Source: Casp-actino8 sp964563545
Lineage (GTDB): Bacteria > Actinomycetota > Acidimicrobiia > Acidimicrobiales > Ilumatobacteraceae
Direction of reading: 5' to 3'
DNA: 55,780 nucleotides
Assembly: GCA_964563545.1 (NCBI GenBank)
Contig: CAZLXB010000013.1
Location: forward strand, 1 to 55,780
Both the position numbers and the translations under genes were made by a program. Every line of letters starts with the position of its first letter. Positions within the stretch are counted from its first letter, which is position 1. The notes beneath the pieces were generated by a model that saw only the letters and a list, made by a program, of their open reading frames with translations, ran no database searches and was not told where the DNA came from. Below are positions 24,668 to 32,522 of the stretch, one piece after another.

Positions 24668-25267
24668 TCAGCGAGGCACCGAGGTGTGCTTGAACTCGTT
24701 GAGGATCGGCCAGTCGATGTTGTCGAGGATCCGCTCGATCGTGTGAATGGCGAGCGCTTCGTCACCCTCGGCGCGGTCGAGTAGTCGCACGAAGACCGCT
24801 TTGTCGTCGACCACGAATACCGGAACACCCCACACGTGATGCGAGGTCGCGTACCGGGTGTGTTCGTCGGCGATGGTGGCGAGCGGACGACCGGAGTCGA
24901 CTTCGGCGAACACCGCAACCGGATCGAGGCCGCAGCCTTCGAGAACCTTGGTGAGTGAGGCGCGATCGCGGATGTTGCCACCGAGGGCGTGCTTGAACTC
25001 GTAGAGCGCGTGGTGAAGCGGGACGAACGCGTGCGGCTGGTTGTCGCGCACGGCGATGCCCACCTGAAGCGCGAGAAGCCCCGAATCGGATTCGGGTGCA
25101 TCCCAGACGTCGGGCATACCGGGCTCGACGTGTGATTGACCCAGGCAGAAGGGAAGGAAGGTCACGTCCCAGTCGGCACCGGCGAGAAGGCCAGTGGTCA
25201 CGTGATCGTGCGCGATGCGACCGTAGGGACAGCGGTAGTCCCACGTGATGGCGAATCGGCGAGTCAT
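24668..25267 (-). CDS. DsbA-family thioredoxin-fold protein with a single active-site cysteine
   Basis: A 199-aa DsbA/FrnE-type protein with thioredoxin fold plus helical insertion. The active site is DYRCPYGRIAH, so the first cysteine (C13) is present but the usual second cysteine of CPxC is replaced by glycine. The cis-proline loop VWGVPVFVV is intact. A second cysteine occurs in the helical insert (LEGCGL). Without a resolving cysteine it is probably a glutathione/mycothiol-linked transferase or isomerase rather than a dithiol oxidase. A GGAGG ribosome-binding site precedes ATG 25267. PAP2 lies 11 bp upstream on the same strand. Confidence 0.82.
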   Translation of the reverse strand: MTRRFAITWDYRCPYGRIAHDHVTTGLLAGADWDVTFLPFCLGQSHVEPGMPDVWDAPESDSGLLALQVGIAVRDNQPHAFVPLHHALYEFKHALGGNIRDRASLTKVLEGCGLDPVAVFAEVDSGRPLATIADEHTRYATSHHVWGVPVFVVDDKAVFVRLLDRAEGDEALAIHTIERILDNIDWPILNEFKHTSVPR

Positions 25268-25278
25268 GGCGGACCTCC

Positions 25279-25845
25279 TTAACGCAGTTTCTTCACGAGG
25301 GGTCGGGCGAGAAGACCGAGTCCCACGCCAACTGCCGCGCCACCGATCACATCGGATGCGTGGTGGATGCGGACGAAAGCGCGACTCGTTCCGACCACGG
25401 CGGCGAGACCGAACCACAGTGGTGCCGACTTCTTGCCGTCGAGTGTCGTGAGAACCGTGGCCGCGAAGGCTGCTGCACTCGCGTGACCGCTCGGGAAACT
25501 CGAGGTCGAAGGAGTGCGGACATCGAAGCGATCGTCACCACTCTCGGTCGGGCGTTCACGCTTGAAGAGTCGTTTCACACCTTGATTGACGATCAGCGAC
25601 TCGGCCCCGAGGAGAGCCGACAGTGCAAGTGCTTGGGTGGCCCGCTTCTCGCTCGTGATCCCTCGTGCGGCGCCGACGAGATGCCAGATCAGGCTCCAGT
25701 CGCCCAGATGACTCGCGGCGGTGAACACGCGGCTCGCCAATTCGGATTCACGCCACGGTTCGAGACGACGGTCGAGAGCGGCGTCGAGACGGGCGACGTT
25801 CGGACCGAACGAATCGGTTCCGGGGGCGTCGACCGTGGCCGTCAT
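25279..25845 (-). CDS. PAP2-family phosphatase (acid phosphatase fold)
   Basis: A 188-aa membrane-associated phosphatase with all three PAP2 motifs: KRLFKRERP (K91, R98, P99), PSGH (118-121) and SRx5Hx3D with H161 and D165. Hydrophobic helices surround them. The family dephosphorylates phosphatidate, undecaprenyl diphosphate or similar lipid phosphates at the membrane. The ATG overlaps the stop of the upstream alpha/beta hydrolase (ATGA). Confidence 0.88.
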   Translation of the reverse strand: MTATVDAPGTDSFGPNVARLDAALDRRLEPWRESELASRVFTAASHLGDWSLIWHLVGAARGITSEKRATQALALSALLGAESLIVNQGVKRLFKRERPTESGDDRFDVRTPSTSSFPSGHASAAAFAATVLTTLDGKKSAPLWFGLAAVVGTSRAFVRIHHASDVIGGAAVGVGLGLLARPLVKKLR

Positions 25846-26684
25846 GAATCGAGAGTATCGGCGAAGGTGTCGATGATCCGGGCGATACGGGCCGGATCGA
25901 CGAAGGGCCCGAAGTGATCGAGGTCGCTGTATTCGATGTGATTGCCGTTCGGAAGGTGATCGGCCACGGCCTCGGCCCAACCCGAGGGCTGGAACGGCTC
26001 GGGATGGCCCGACAGAACCCAGACCGGGATCGTGAGGTCGGCGAGCTTCTTCCAAAGGTTGGGCACCACCGGATTGCGGAAGTTCTCGGCCTCCAGAGCC
26101 GGGTCGCACTTCAGGTGAACCTGACCATCGTCACCCTTCTTGAATCCGCCACGGACGTAGGCCTCGAGTGCCTCGGGGGCGAACGAAGACATGGGCATCT
26201 TGGAGGAGTAGTTGGCAATGGCATCCTCGAAACTCTTGAAGGACGCTTTACGACGAGCCGCGCCATCGGCGAGGTTGTTCGGTCGATTGGCCGGCAGCCG
26301 GAGATCGGCGGGCGGAACGATGGGTTCGTACACGAGGAGGCCGCGAAAGAGGGTCGGATCCTTCACCGCAGCCATCAGCAAGGTTGCTCCGCCCATCGAG
26401 TGGCCTACGCCGATGATTCCGCCGTCTTCACGGATCGCGTTGGCGGCCGCCGAAGCGTCAGCGCCGTAGCCGGCCCACGCGACCTTCCAGTTCTTGGGGA
26501 GTGCGGTGTCGCCGTGTCCACGATGATCGTGGGCGTAGCAGTGAAAGCGCCGGGTGAGATGCGCGGCAACCGGGGTCCAGCACAGGCCATGGAAGCCGTT
26601 GGCATGCGACAAGAGCATGCGAGGACCATGGCCGCCGAGATCGTGCAACTCGACTTTCACGCCGTTGGCTGATGCGACTTTCAA
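25842..26684 (-). CDS. Alpha/beta-hydrolase
   Basis: A 280-aa alpha/beta-hydrolase. The nucleophile elbow is GHSMGG with S96. The oxyanion loop is SHANGFHG, and the C-terminal histidine is in DLDHFGPF. Substrate is unknown; ester, lactone or epoxide hydrolysis are all possible. The TTG start is preceded by GGAGAGAA as ribosome-binding site. A TAGAAT at 26742-26747 (minus strand) could be its -10 box, giving a leader of about 50 nt, so this gene does not follow the leaderless pattern. The gene overlaps PAP2 by 4 bp. Confidence 0.85.
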   Translation of the reverse strand: MKVASANGVKVELHDLGGHGPRMLLSHANGFHGLCWTPVAAHLTRRFHCYAHDHRGHGDTALPKNWKVAWAGYGADASAAANAIREDGGIIGVGHSMGGATLLMAAVKDPTLFRGLLVYEPIVPPADLRLPANRPNNLADGAARRKASFKSFEDAIANYSSKMPMSSFAPEALEAYVRGGFKKGDDGQVHLKCDPALEAENFRNPVVPNLWKKLADLTIPVWVLSGHPEPFQPSGWAEAVADHLPNGNHIEYSDLDHFGPFVDPARIARIIDTFADTLDS

Positions 26685-26786
26685 GGGGGTTCTCTCCGAG
26701 GGGCCGAACCGGTCATCGGCCGTAGATGACGAAGAGTGACGATTCTACGGGCGTTTTTCGGGGTTCAGCCGCCCGACCCCAGGGAT

Positions 26787-27911
26787 TCAGTGCTTCTCGG
26801 GGCGCGGCTCACGCGGAAGTCCGAGGAGGCGTTCCCCAATGATGTTGCGCTGGACCTGGCTGGTTCCGCCGGCGATACGGCCGCCGGGTGCAGCGAGGAG
26901 ACCGAAGGCATCCGGTCCCTCGAGTGTTGCGTCGGCGCCCGAGATGTCGGCGCGCAGCATGCTGACATCGAACATCATCTCGGTGATCCCGAGCTTCATG
27001 AGTGAAGCCGCGGTGGAGGCCACCGGGCCCTGGCGTTGGGCCATGGCCTTGTAGGCCATTCCCTTGGCGAGAAGAGTCGTGAGTTCCTGGCGTTCGACGA
27101 AGGTGAGATCGCGTCCTTCGGCGAGACGCGAGATCGACTCGAGTCGACGTTCGAGGGAGATCACACTCGTTCCGATGTGCCCGCGTTCGGACGTGAGCAC
27201 TGCCATGCCCACGCCCCATCCTCCGTGCAGAGGTCCGATGAGCGCGTCAGCGGGAACCTCGACATCGGTGAAGAAGACCTCGTCGAACTCGGCTTCGCCG
27301 GTCATTTGCTTGAGCGGGCGAATCTCGATGCCGGGCAGGCTCATGTCGAGCAGGAAGAACGAGATCCCTTCGTGCTTGGGCGCCTCGGGATCGGTGCGCG
27401 CCATGAGGATTCCCCAGTTGCTGTAGCGACCACCCGAGCACCACACCTTCTGACCGTTCACGATGTAGCGATCGCCGTCGCGCTCAGCGCGGGTGCTGAG
27501 CGAACCGAGATCGCTGCCGGCGCCCGGTTCGCTGAACAACTGGCACCACACGTGGTCGGCCCGCAACGTTGCTTCCAGATGACGCGCGCGGTGGTCGTCG
27601 GTTCCGAACTTCATGATCGCTCCACCGGCGAGGACGAGGCCGACCATGTTGAAGACACCCGGAACTCCGGCGAGCGCGCACTCGTAGAGCCATTGCGCCT
27701 GGTGCGCAGGGGTCAGACCTTGTCCACCGACGTCGACCGGCCAGTGAATTCCGGCGCGTCCTGATGCATAGAGATGCTTCTGCCAACGAAGTCCCTCATC
27801 GACGAGGTCGGGCGGGCATATGGCGCCGTAGTCACGCGGCGCGAGGTGCTTGTTGGCGGCCAGCCACTCCTTGGCCTCGGCTGCGAAGTCGTCGACGCTG
27901 ATCATGGTCAC
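26787..27911 (-). CDS. Acyl-CoA dehydrogenase (FadE-like)
   Basis: A 374-aa acyl-CoA dehydrogenase with FSEPGAGSDLGSL, the NGQKVWCSGGRYSNWG flavin segment, FDEVFFTDVEVP and the C-terminal SQVQRNIIGERLLGLPR. It is slightly short. Many actinobacterial steroid-degradation FadE enzymes form heteromers of such subunits; the second acyl-CoA dehydrogenase at 30519 could be a partner, though it is on the other strand. The GTG at 27911 overlaps the upstream SDR stop (GTGA); an ATG two codons later is an alternative. Operon order is acyl-CoA synthetase, SDR, this gene. Confidence 0.9.
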   Translation of the reverse strand: MTMISVDDFAAEAKEWLAANKHLAPRDYGAICPPDLVDEGLRWQKHLYASGRAGIHWPVDVGGQGLTPAHQAQWLYECALAGVPGVFNMVGLVLAGGAIMKFGTDDHRARHLEATLRADHVWCQLFSEPGAGSDLGSLSTRAERDGDRYIVNGQKVWCSGGRYSNWGILMARTDPEAPKHEGISFFLLDMSLPGIEIRPLKQMTGEAEFDEVFFTDVEVPADALIGPLHGGWGVGMAVLTSERGHIGTSVISLERRLESISRLAEGRDLTFVERQELTTLLAKGMAYKAMAQRQGPVASTAASLMKLGITEMMFDVSMLRADISGADATLEGPDAFGLLAAPGGRIAGGTSQVQRNIIGERLLGLPREPRPEKH

Positions 27912-28801
27912 TTGAAGAACGGAAGAAAGAGTGCGGTTTCCTCACCGAGATTGTTGGGAACCGCGTAGCCGTTGCGATCGGTGATGGTGCCCCAGTTCGC
28001 CTGCACGTCCTCGGGTGTGAGGGTGGGTGAGTAGAAACCGTTCGTCTCGCCGAGGAAAACCTGGGCCACACGACCGCCGCCGACCGAGAAGAGCTGACCC
28101 GTGGCGGGGCAGTCCTCGTGAGCCAGGAATGCGACGAGCGGCGAGACCAGACCCGGATCGAGTTTGTCCTTCAGTCCGCCGAGGATGTCCTCGGTCATGC
28201 GGGTCATGGCGAGCGGCGCGATGGCGTTGGCCTTGATGTTGTTACGTGCGCCCTCGACCGCGAGGACCCTGGTGAAGCCGACGAGACCCATCTTGGCCGC
28301 GCCGTAGTTGGTCTGGCCGAAGTTGCCGAAAACGCCGGCGGCCGAGGAGGTGGAGATGATGCGGCCGTAACCCTGTTCGCGCATCTTGATGAACGCCGGT
28401 CGGGTCACGTAGAACGCGCCCTTCAGGTGGACGTCGAGCACCGGGTTGAGCAGATCGGGCTCCATGTTGTGGAACGCCTTGTCGCGCAGAATGCCGGCGT
28501 TGTTCACGACGATGTCGACGCGGCCGAAGGCGTCGATGGCGGTCTGCACGATTGCCGCGCCGCCCTCGGGAGTGGCCACCGAATTGGTGTCGGCCACGGC
28601 CTCGCCGCCGAGAGCCTTGATCTCGTCGACCACCTTCTGGGCGGCCGTTGCACTCGAGCCCGTACCGTCGACCGAACCACCGAGATCGTTCACGACGATG
28701 AGGGCACCGCGGCTCGCCATGAGCAACGCGTGTTGCCGGCCCAGGCCGCCACCGGCACCGGTGATGATCGCAACTCTTCCGTCGAAGCCGAGAGACGACA
28801 T
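27908..28801 (-). CDS. SDR-type 3-hydroxyacyl-CoA dehydrogenase (MFE-2 dehydrogenase-like)
   Basis: A 297-aa SDR with TGAGGGLG cofactor motif, VNDLGG after the second strand (an NAD-type aspartate), a SVDGTGSS insertion, NNAGILRD, and catalytic YGAAK. This combination and the C-terminal extension are typical of the dehydrogenase part of peroxisomal multifunctional enzyme type 2 and its bacterial relatives, which oxidise (3R)-hydroxyacyl-CoA. It is a paralogue of the SDR at 44228. AGGAG ahead of the ATG is a ribosome-binding site. It lies between acyl-CoA synthetase and acyl-CoA dehydrogenase genes. Confidence 0.9.
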   Translation of the reverse strand: MSSLGFDGRVAIITGAGGGLGRQHALLMASRGALIVVNDLGGSVDGTGSSATAAQKVVDEIKALGGEAVADTNSVATPEGGAAIVQTAIDAFGRVDIVVNNAGILRDKAFHNMEPDLLNPVLDVHLKGAFYVTRPAFIKMREQGYGRIISTSSAAGVFGNFGQTNYGAAKMGLVGFTRVLAVEGARNNIKANAIAPLAMTRMTEDILGGLKDKLDPGLVSPLVAFLAHEDCPATGQLFSVGGGRVAQVFLGETNGFYSPTLTPEDVQANWGTITDRNGYAVPNNLGEETALFLPFFK

Positions 28802-28845
28802 GTGACACTCCTGGGGGATGGGGCCGATCGGCCCGCGGGATGCCG

Positions 28846-28877
28846 ACGCTAGTCAGCCCCTCGGCGACCCGACTAGC
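28846..28877 (-). promoter_or_regulatory. Candidate operator/promoter: 7-bp inverted repeat with TAGCGT
   Basis: GCTAGTC at 28848-28854 and its complement GACTAGC at 28871-28877 are separated by 16 bp. On the minus strand TAGCGT at 28851-28846 overlaps one arm and is a good -10 candidate for the SDR at 28801. CCTCGG/CCGAGG (28859-28864, 28877-28882) gives a second, nested pairing. A perfect 14-bp palindrome lies at 28821-28834. The element could be a repressor site or a fold of the leader. Confidence 0.4.
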
Positions 28878-30504
28878 CGAGGACGGCGAGAGCGTGGGCC
28901 GTGAGCCGCTTGTAATCGAGTTTCCCGTTGCCGGCGCGGCCGACGGTCTCGATCCCGATCACGCGCTTGGGTGCCTTGTAGGCCGCGAGGTGAGTCTTCA
29001 CGTGCGCGATGAGTTCGGCTTCGTCGACGTCGGCTCCGGGAAGCGGCTCGACGAGAGCGGTGATGGCCTGTCCGAAGCGTTCATCGGGTACGCCGACCAC
29101 GGCGGCGTCGGCAACCGATGGATGGAGCTTGAGTGCCTCTTCGACTTCCTCGGGGTACACCTTCTCGCCGCCGGTGTTGATGCACTGGCTGCCACGACCA
29201 AGGAGATGCACCGTTCCGTCGGCATCGACACGCGCCCAGTCGCCCGGTATCGACCAGCGGACGCCGTCGATCACCTGGAACGTGGCCGCCGACTTCTGTT
29301 CGTCTTTGTAGTAGCCGATCGGAGTGTGTCCCCGCAGCGCCACCCGACCGAGTTCGTCGCTGCCCGGCGTGACTTCTCGGCCGTCCTCGGTGAGCACACG
29401 GGTGTTCGGGCCGAGTTGGAACCGGGCGGTCTCGGCCGGCCCATCGGCTGACGTCGTGCTCTGCGCCATGCCGATGGCCTCGGACGATCCGAGGGCATCG
29501 ACCATGATCAGCCGACGATTGTGGCGGAGAAGTCCGGCCTTGGTCTCGGCCGAGAACATCACACCGCTCGAGATGATCACGCGCAGCGACGAGAGGTCCC
29601 AGCGGTCGGGTTCGGCGTCGAGGGCCCGCAGGATCGGCTTGGCGAACGCGTCACCGACGATCGACATCGAATTGACGTTCTTCGCTTCGATCGTGTTCAG
29701 GAGATCGACGGGATCGAAACGTCGATTCGACATGGTGATGACCGATCCGGCGACGTTGAGGTTGCTCATCGCGTTGAACAATCCGGTTCCGTGCATGAGC
29801 GGCGCGGCGGGAAGGTTGCGCGGACCGGCCTTGGTGGCCCGGGCGGCAACGGCAGCCGGGTCGGGTCGATCCGGAAGTCGCTTCTTGTTCGCACTGTCGA
29901 GTGCGAGCAGCAGATCCTCCTGTCGCCACATCACACCCTTGGGCATGCCGGTGGTTCCCCCGGTGTAGAGAAGGAGGAGATCGTCACCTCGACGTCCCCA
30001 CGGTGCGTGATTCACGCCGGCGGTTGCGGCCGCAGTCTCGTAGTCGATCGCCCACGACGGGCACGGTCCCGATCCGTCGTCGACCCAGAGCCAAGCCACG
30101 ACTCGCGGCAGCCGCACGCGGATCGGATCGATCGTGGCCGAGAAACTTCCGTGGAAGATCACGGCGACGGCATCGGAGTTGTCCCAGATGTAGACGAGTT
30201 CGTCGGGGGTGTACCGATAATTGGTGTTCACCGGGACGAGGCCGACCTTGAAGAGCGCGTAGACGCTCTCGAGGTATTGGGGGCAGTTGTACAAGTACTG
30301 CGCGACCTTGTCCTGTTGGCGTGCACCGAGGGCGAGAAGGGTGGCGGCGACGCCGCGCGCCCGACGGTCGAAGTCGTGCCACGTGTGAACCGTCTCTTCG
30401 AATTCCTGGGCCGGAGCCTCCGGGATGCTCTCGGCCACGACATCCCACACGTCGGCGATGTTCCAGGTCTCGGGAGCGTTCGGCACGGAAAGGATCGTAC
30501 GCAT
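28873..30504 (-). CDS. Acyl-CoA synthetase (FadD19/FadD3-like)
   Basis: A 543-aa AMP-forming acyl-CoA ligase. It has the ATP-binding LLLLYTGGTTGMPKGVMW, the GSSEA motif, the PGDWARVDADG hinge region and the C-terminal GGEKVYPEEVEE and NGKLDYK with the catalytic lysine. The length and the MPKGVMWRQED segment resemble FadD enzymes that activate steroid side chains or other bulky acids. It activates a carboxylic acid as acyl-adenylate then CoA thioester for the SDR and dehydrogenase encoded downstream. It is divergent from the acyl-CoA dehydrogenase at 30519, with only 14 bp between start codons. Confidence 0.92.
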   Translation of the reverse strand: MRTILSVPNAPETWNIADVWDVVAESIPEAPAQEFEETVHTWHDFDRRARGVAATLLALGARQQDKVAQYLYNCPQYLESVYALFKVGLVPVNTNYRYTPDELVYIWDNSDAVAVIFHGSFSATIDPIRVRLPRVVAWLWVDDGSGPCPSWAIDYETAAATAGVNHAPWGRRGDDLLLLYTGGTTGMPKGVMWRQEDLLLALDSANKKRLPDRPDPAAVAARATKAGPRNLPAAPLMHGTGLFNAMSNLNVAGSVITMSNRRFDPVDLLNTIEAKNVNSMSIVGDAFAKPILRALDAEPDRWDLSSLRVIISSGVMFSAETKAGLLRHNRRLIMVDALGSSEAIGMAQSTTSADGPAETARFQLGPNTRVLTEDGREVTPGSDELGRVALRGHTPIGYYKDEQKSAATFQVIDGVRWSIPGDWARVDADGTVHLLGRGSQCINTGGEKVYPEEVEEALKLHPSVADAAVVGVPDERFGQAITALVEPLPGADVDEAELIAHVKTHLAAYKAPKRVIGIETVGRAGNGKLDYKRLTAHALAVLG

Positions 30505-30509
30505 AGGGT
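30504..30509 (+). promoter_or_regulatory. -10 element (TAGGGT) in a 14-bp divergent gap
   Basis: TAGGGT ends 9 nt before ATG 30519 and begins on the first base of the opposing start codon. The spacing is slightly longer than the 6-8 nt seen elsewhere. Confidence 0.45.
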
Positions 30510-30518
30510 TCAGCCGTT

Positions 30519-31739
30519 ATGGAGTTCCAGGTTCCCGGTGCAGACGATCCCCGTCGACGGACGGTTCGCGCGTGGCTCGCTTCCCATCCCGATCCGTCGC
30601 CGCGTCAACTGGCCGAGGCGGGATATGTCGCTCCGCACTGGCCCGAGCCCTACGGACTCGCGGCCGACCCGATTCATCAGATCGTGATCGACGACGAACT
30701 GACCAAGGCCGGCGTTCGTCGGCCCTCCAATCCGATCGGTATCGGTTGGGCCGGACCGACCATCCTTTTCGCCGGCACCGAGGAGCAGAAGAAGAGGTAT
30801 CTGCTTCCGCTCCTGTCGGGCGAGGAATTCTGGTGTCAGTTGTTCAGCGAACCGGGGAGTGGAAGCGATCTCGCCAACCTCGGTACCCGTGCGGTGCGCG
30901 ACGGCGACGAGTACGTGGTGAACGGTCAGAAGATCTGGACGAGTGGCGCGCAGTACGCGAAGTTCGGAATCCTGATCGCGCGAACGAACCCCGACGCCCC
31001 CAAACACCGTGGCGTGTCGTACTTCATCTGTCCGATGGATCTGCCCGGCATCGAGATCCGTCCGATCAAGGAGATGACCGGAGCCTCCACGTTCAACGAG
31101 GTGTTCTTCACCGATGTCCGTCTGCCAGCGGCCAATCTCGTCGGCGACGAAGGTGACGGATGGCGACTCGCCAAGGTCACCCTCGGCAACGAGCGCGTGT
31201 CGTTGTCGAGCGGCGGAGTCCTGTGGGGTAGTGGTCCGACCGCACTCGAAATGCTCGACTCGGTGCGCGCCACCGGTCCGGTCGTCGACCCGGTGATGCG
31301 CCAGCGACTCGCGTCCGTGTACATCGAGCACGTGCTCCTCGATCTCATCCGGTTGCGCACGCTGTCGGCCCGTCTGCGCGGTGAGCAGCCCGGTCCGGAG
31401 GCGAGCATCCGCAAGATCCTCGCCGACGAGCACGGTCAGCACGTGATGGAGATCGCGCGCGACATGCTCGGCGCCAAAGGAATGCTCCAACAAGTGGAGG
31501 GTCGAGCCGAACGGGGCAGCAACACCGGGCTCGGAGGTGGTGGTGGAGTCGGATTCCGCGCGCTCGAGCATCCCGGTTGGTTCGACGGGTACATGTTCGC
31601 CCGCGCCCTCACGATCGGCGGCGGTACGGGTGAGGTTCAGCGCAACATCGTCGCCGAGCGCGTCCTTGGACTCCCGCACGACGTCGACGTTCTGCAGGGC
31701 CTCACGTGGGCCGAGACGCAACGTCGCGCCGTCGGCTGA
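30519..31739 (+). CDS. Acyl-CoA dehydrogenase
   Basis: A 406-aa acyl-CoA dehydrogenase with FSEPGSGSDLANL, NGQKIWTSGAQYAKFG, FNEVFFTDVRLP and C-terminal GTGEVQRNIVAERVLGLPH. It begins with an unusually proline-rich helix (LASHPDPSPRQLAEAG). A glycine-rich GGGGGVGF-like segment at about residue 342 precedes the last helices. It is divergent from the FadD gene and could act in the same lipid or steroid pathway as the 26787-30504 operon. Substrate is not predictable from sequence. Confidence 0.9.
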   Translation: MEFQVPGADDPRRRTVRAWLASHPDPSPRQLAEAGYVAPHWPEPYGLAADPIHQIVIDDELTKAGVRRPSNPIGIGWAGPTILFAGTEEQKKRYLLPLLSGEEFWCQLFSEPGSGSDLANLGTRAVRDGDEYVVNGQKIWTSGAQYAKFGILIARTNPDAPKHRGVSYFICPMDLPGIEIRPIKEMTGASTFNEVFFTDVRLPAANLVGDEGDGWRLAKVTLGNERVSLSSGGVLWGSGPTALEMLDSVRATGPVVDPVMRQRLASVYIEHVLLDLIRLRTLSARLRGEQPGPEASIRKILADEHGQHVMEIARDMLGAKGMLQQVEGRAERGSNTGLGGGGGVGFRALEHPGWFDGYMFARALTIGGGTGEVQRNIVAERVLGLPHDVDVLQGLTWAETQRRAVG

Positions 31740-31767
31740 ATCGATCGTTCGTCCCCGAAGTTCGACG

Positions 31768-32451
31768 TCAGGAGACACCGAGGCCGAGAACGGTCGGTAT
31801 CTCGCTGAGCGATCCGACTCGCCGTACTGCGGCAGGCCGATCCGACCAGTCGTCGTTCCAACGATCGACCCACACCGGCACGAGGCCCGCATCGAGCGCG
31901 CCGAGCGCGTCGGCGGTCACCGAGTCGCCCACGTAGGCGACCTCGTGCGGAGGCAATTCGAGTCGGGCGCAGGCTTGGGTGAAAGCCTCCGGGGTGGGTT
32001 TGAAACATCCGTTGGGAACCATCGCGAACTCGAACCAGTCGTGGAGGCGCAGACGCTTGGCCTCCCTGTCGATCAAGTGATTGTTGGAGAGCACCGCGAG
32101 TCGGGTGTGATCGACCAACGCGTCGAGGGTTGGTACCACTTCGGGGAAGAAGCCGACCCAGAGTTCTTCTTCGAAGCGCCGGACGAGGATCTGCAGATCG
32201 TCGGGGTGGACGTGGGGGAGGGCGTCGGCCCATGCGTTGTGACGGTCCTCCCACAACTTCCAGGTGTTGCGATGCCGAACGAAACCGTGTTCGGGATGCC
32301 GATCCCAGAAGTGGTCCCGGGTGTGCGCGAGGAGGGCCGAGGCCTCCCGATCATCGGCAACCCGGGCCAGGGCTGAACTCAGGGATCCCCACCAGTCGAT
32401 CAGGGTGTCGTCGAGGTCGAACAGCACCGCTTTGACGGCCGCGGAGGACAT
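31768..32451 (-). CDS. HAD-superfamily hydrolase
   Basis: A 227-aa HAD hydrolase with nucleophile motif DLDDT (D12, D14), the motif II serine in VLSNN, the lysine in CFKPTPEAF, and GDSVTAD as metal-binding motif IV. It has the size and cap layout of phosphoglycolate-phosphatase or YjjG-type phosphatases and probably removes phosphate from a small metabolite. The ATG is 6 nt after a -10 box, divergent from the metal ABC transporter. Confidence 0.85.
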   Translation of the reverse strand: MSSAAVKAVLFDLDDTLIDWWGSLSSALARVADDREASALLAHTRDHFWDRHPEHGFVRHRNTWKLWEDRHNAWADALPHVHPDDLQILVRRFEEELWVGFFPEVVPTLDALVDHTRLAVLSNNHLIDREAKRLRLHDWFEFAMVPNGCFKPTPEAFTQACARLELPPHEVAYVGDSVTADALGALDAGLVPVWVDRWNDDWSDRPAAVRRVGSLSEIPTVLGLGVS

Positions 32452-32457
32452 TTCTTC

Positions 32458-32463
32458 AGGCTA
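32458..32463 (-). promoter_or_regulatory. -10 element (TAGCCT) for the HAD hydrolase
   Basis: On the minus strand TAGCCT ends 6 nt before ATG 32451. Confidence 0.5.
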
Positions 32464-32486
32464 GGCGAGTGCCCCTCGGTCGGATC

Positions 32487-32515
32487 TAGCAGGGGGTTTT
32501 AGCGGGGGGTAGGGT
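32487..32515 (+). promoter_or_regulatory. Leaderless promoter with tandem G-rich repeats for the metal ABC operon
   Basis: The -10 TAGGGT at 32510-32515 ends 7 nt before the GTG at 32523. Just upstream, TAGCAGGGGG (32487-32496) and TAGCGGGGGG (32500-32509) form a 13-bp-offset direct repeat covering the -35 region and spacer. A metal-responsive repressor could bind here. I see no match to the classic Zur palindrome. Confidence 0.5.
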
Positions 32516-32522
32516 CAGGAGC

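Noticed and set aside
30510..31892. A 460-codon minus-strand frame opposite the acyl-CoA dehydrogenase at 30519
   Set aside because: The plus strand encodes an unambiguous acyl-CoA dehydrogenase; the antisense is composition-driven. Similar shadows at 6286-7698, 40641-42281 and 37370-38755 were rejected for the same reason.
32464..32522. A Zur or MntR box upstream of the metal importer
   Set aside because: No palindrome resembling either consensus is visible; only the G-rich direct repeats are.
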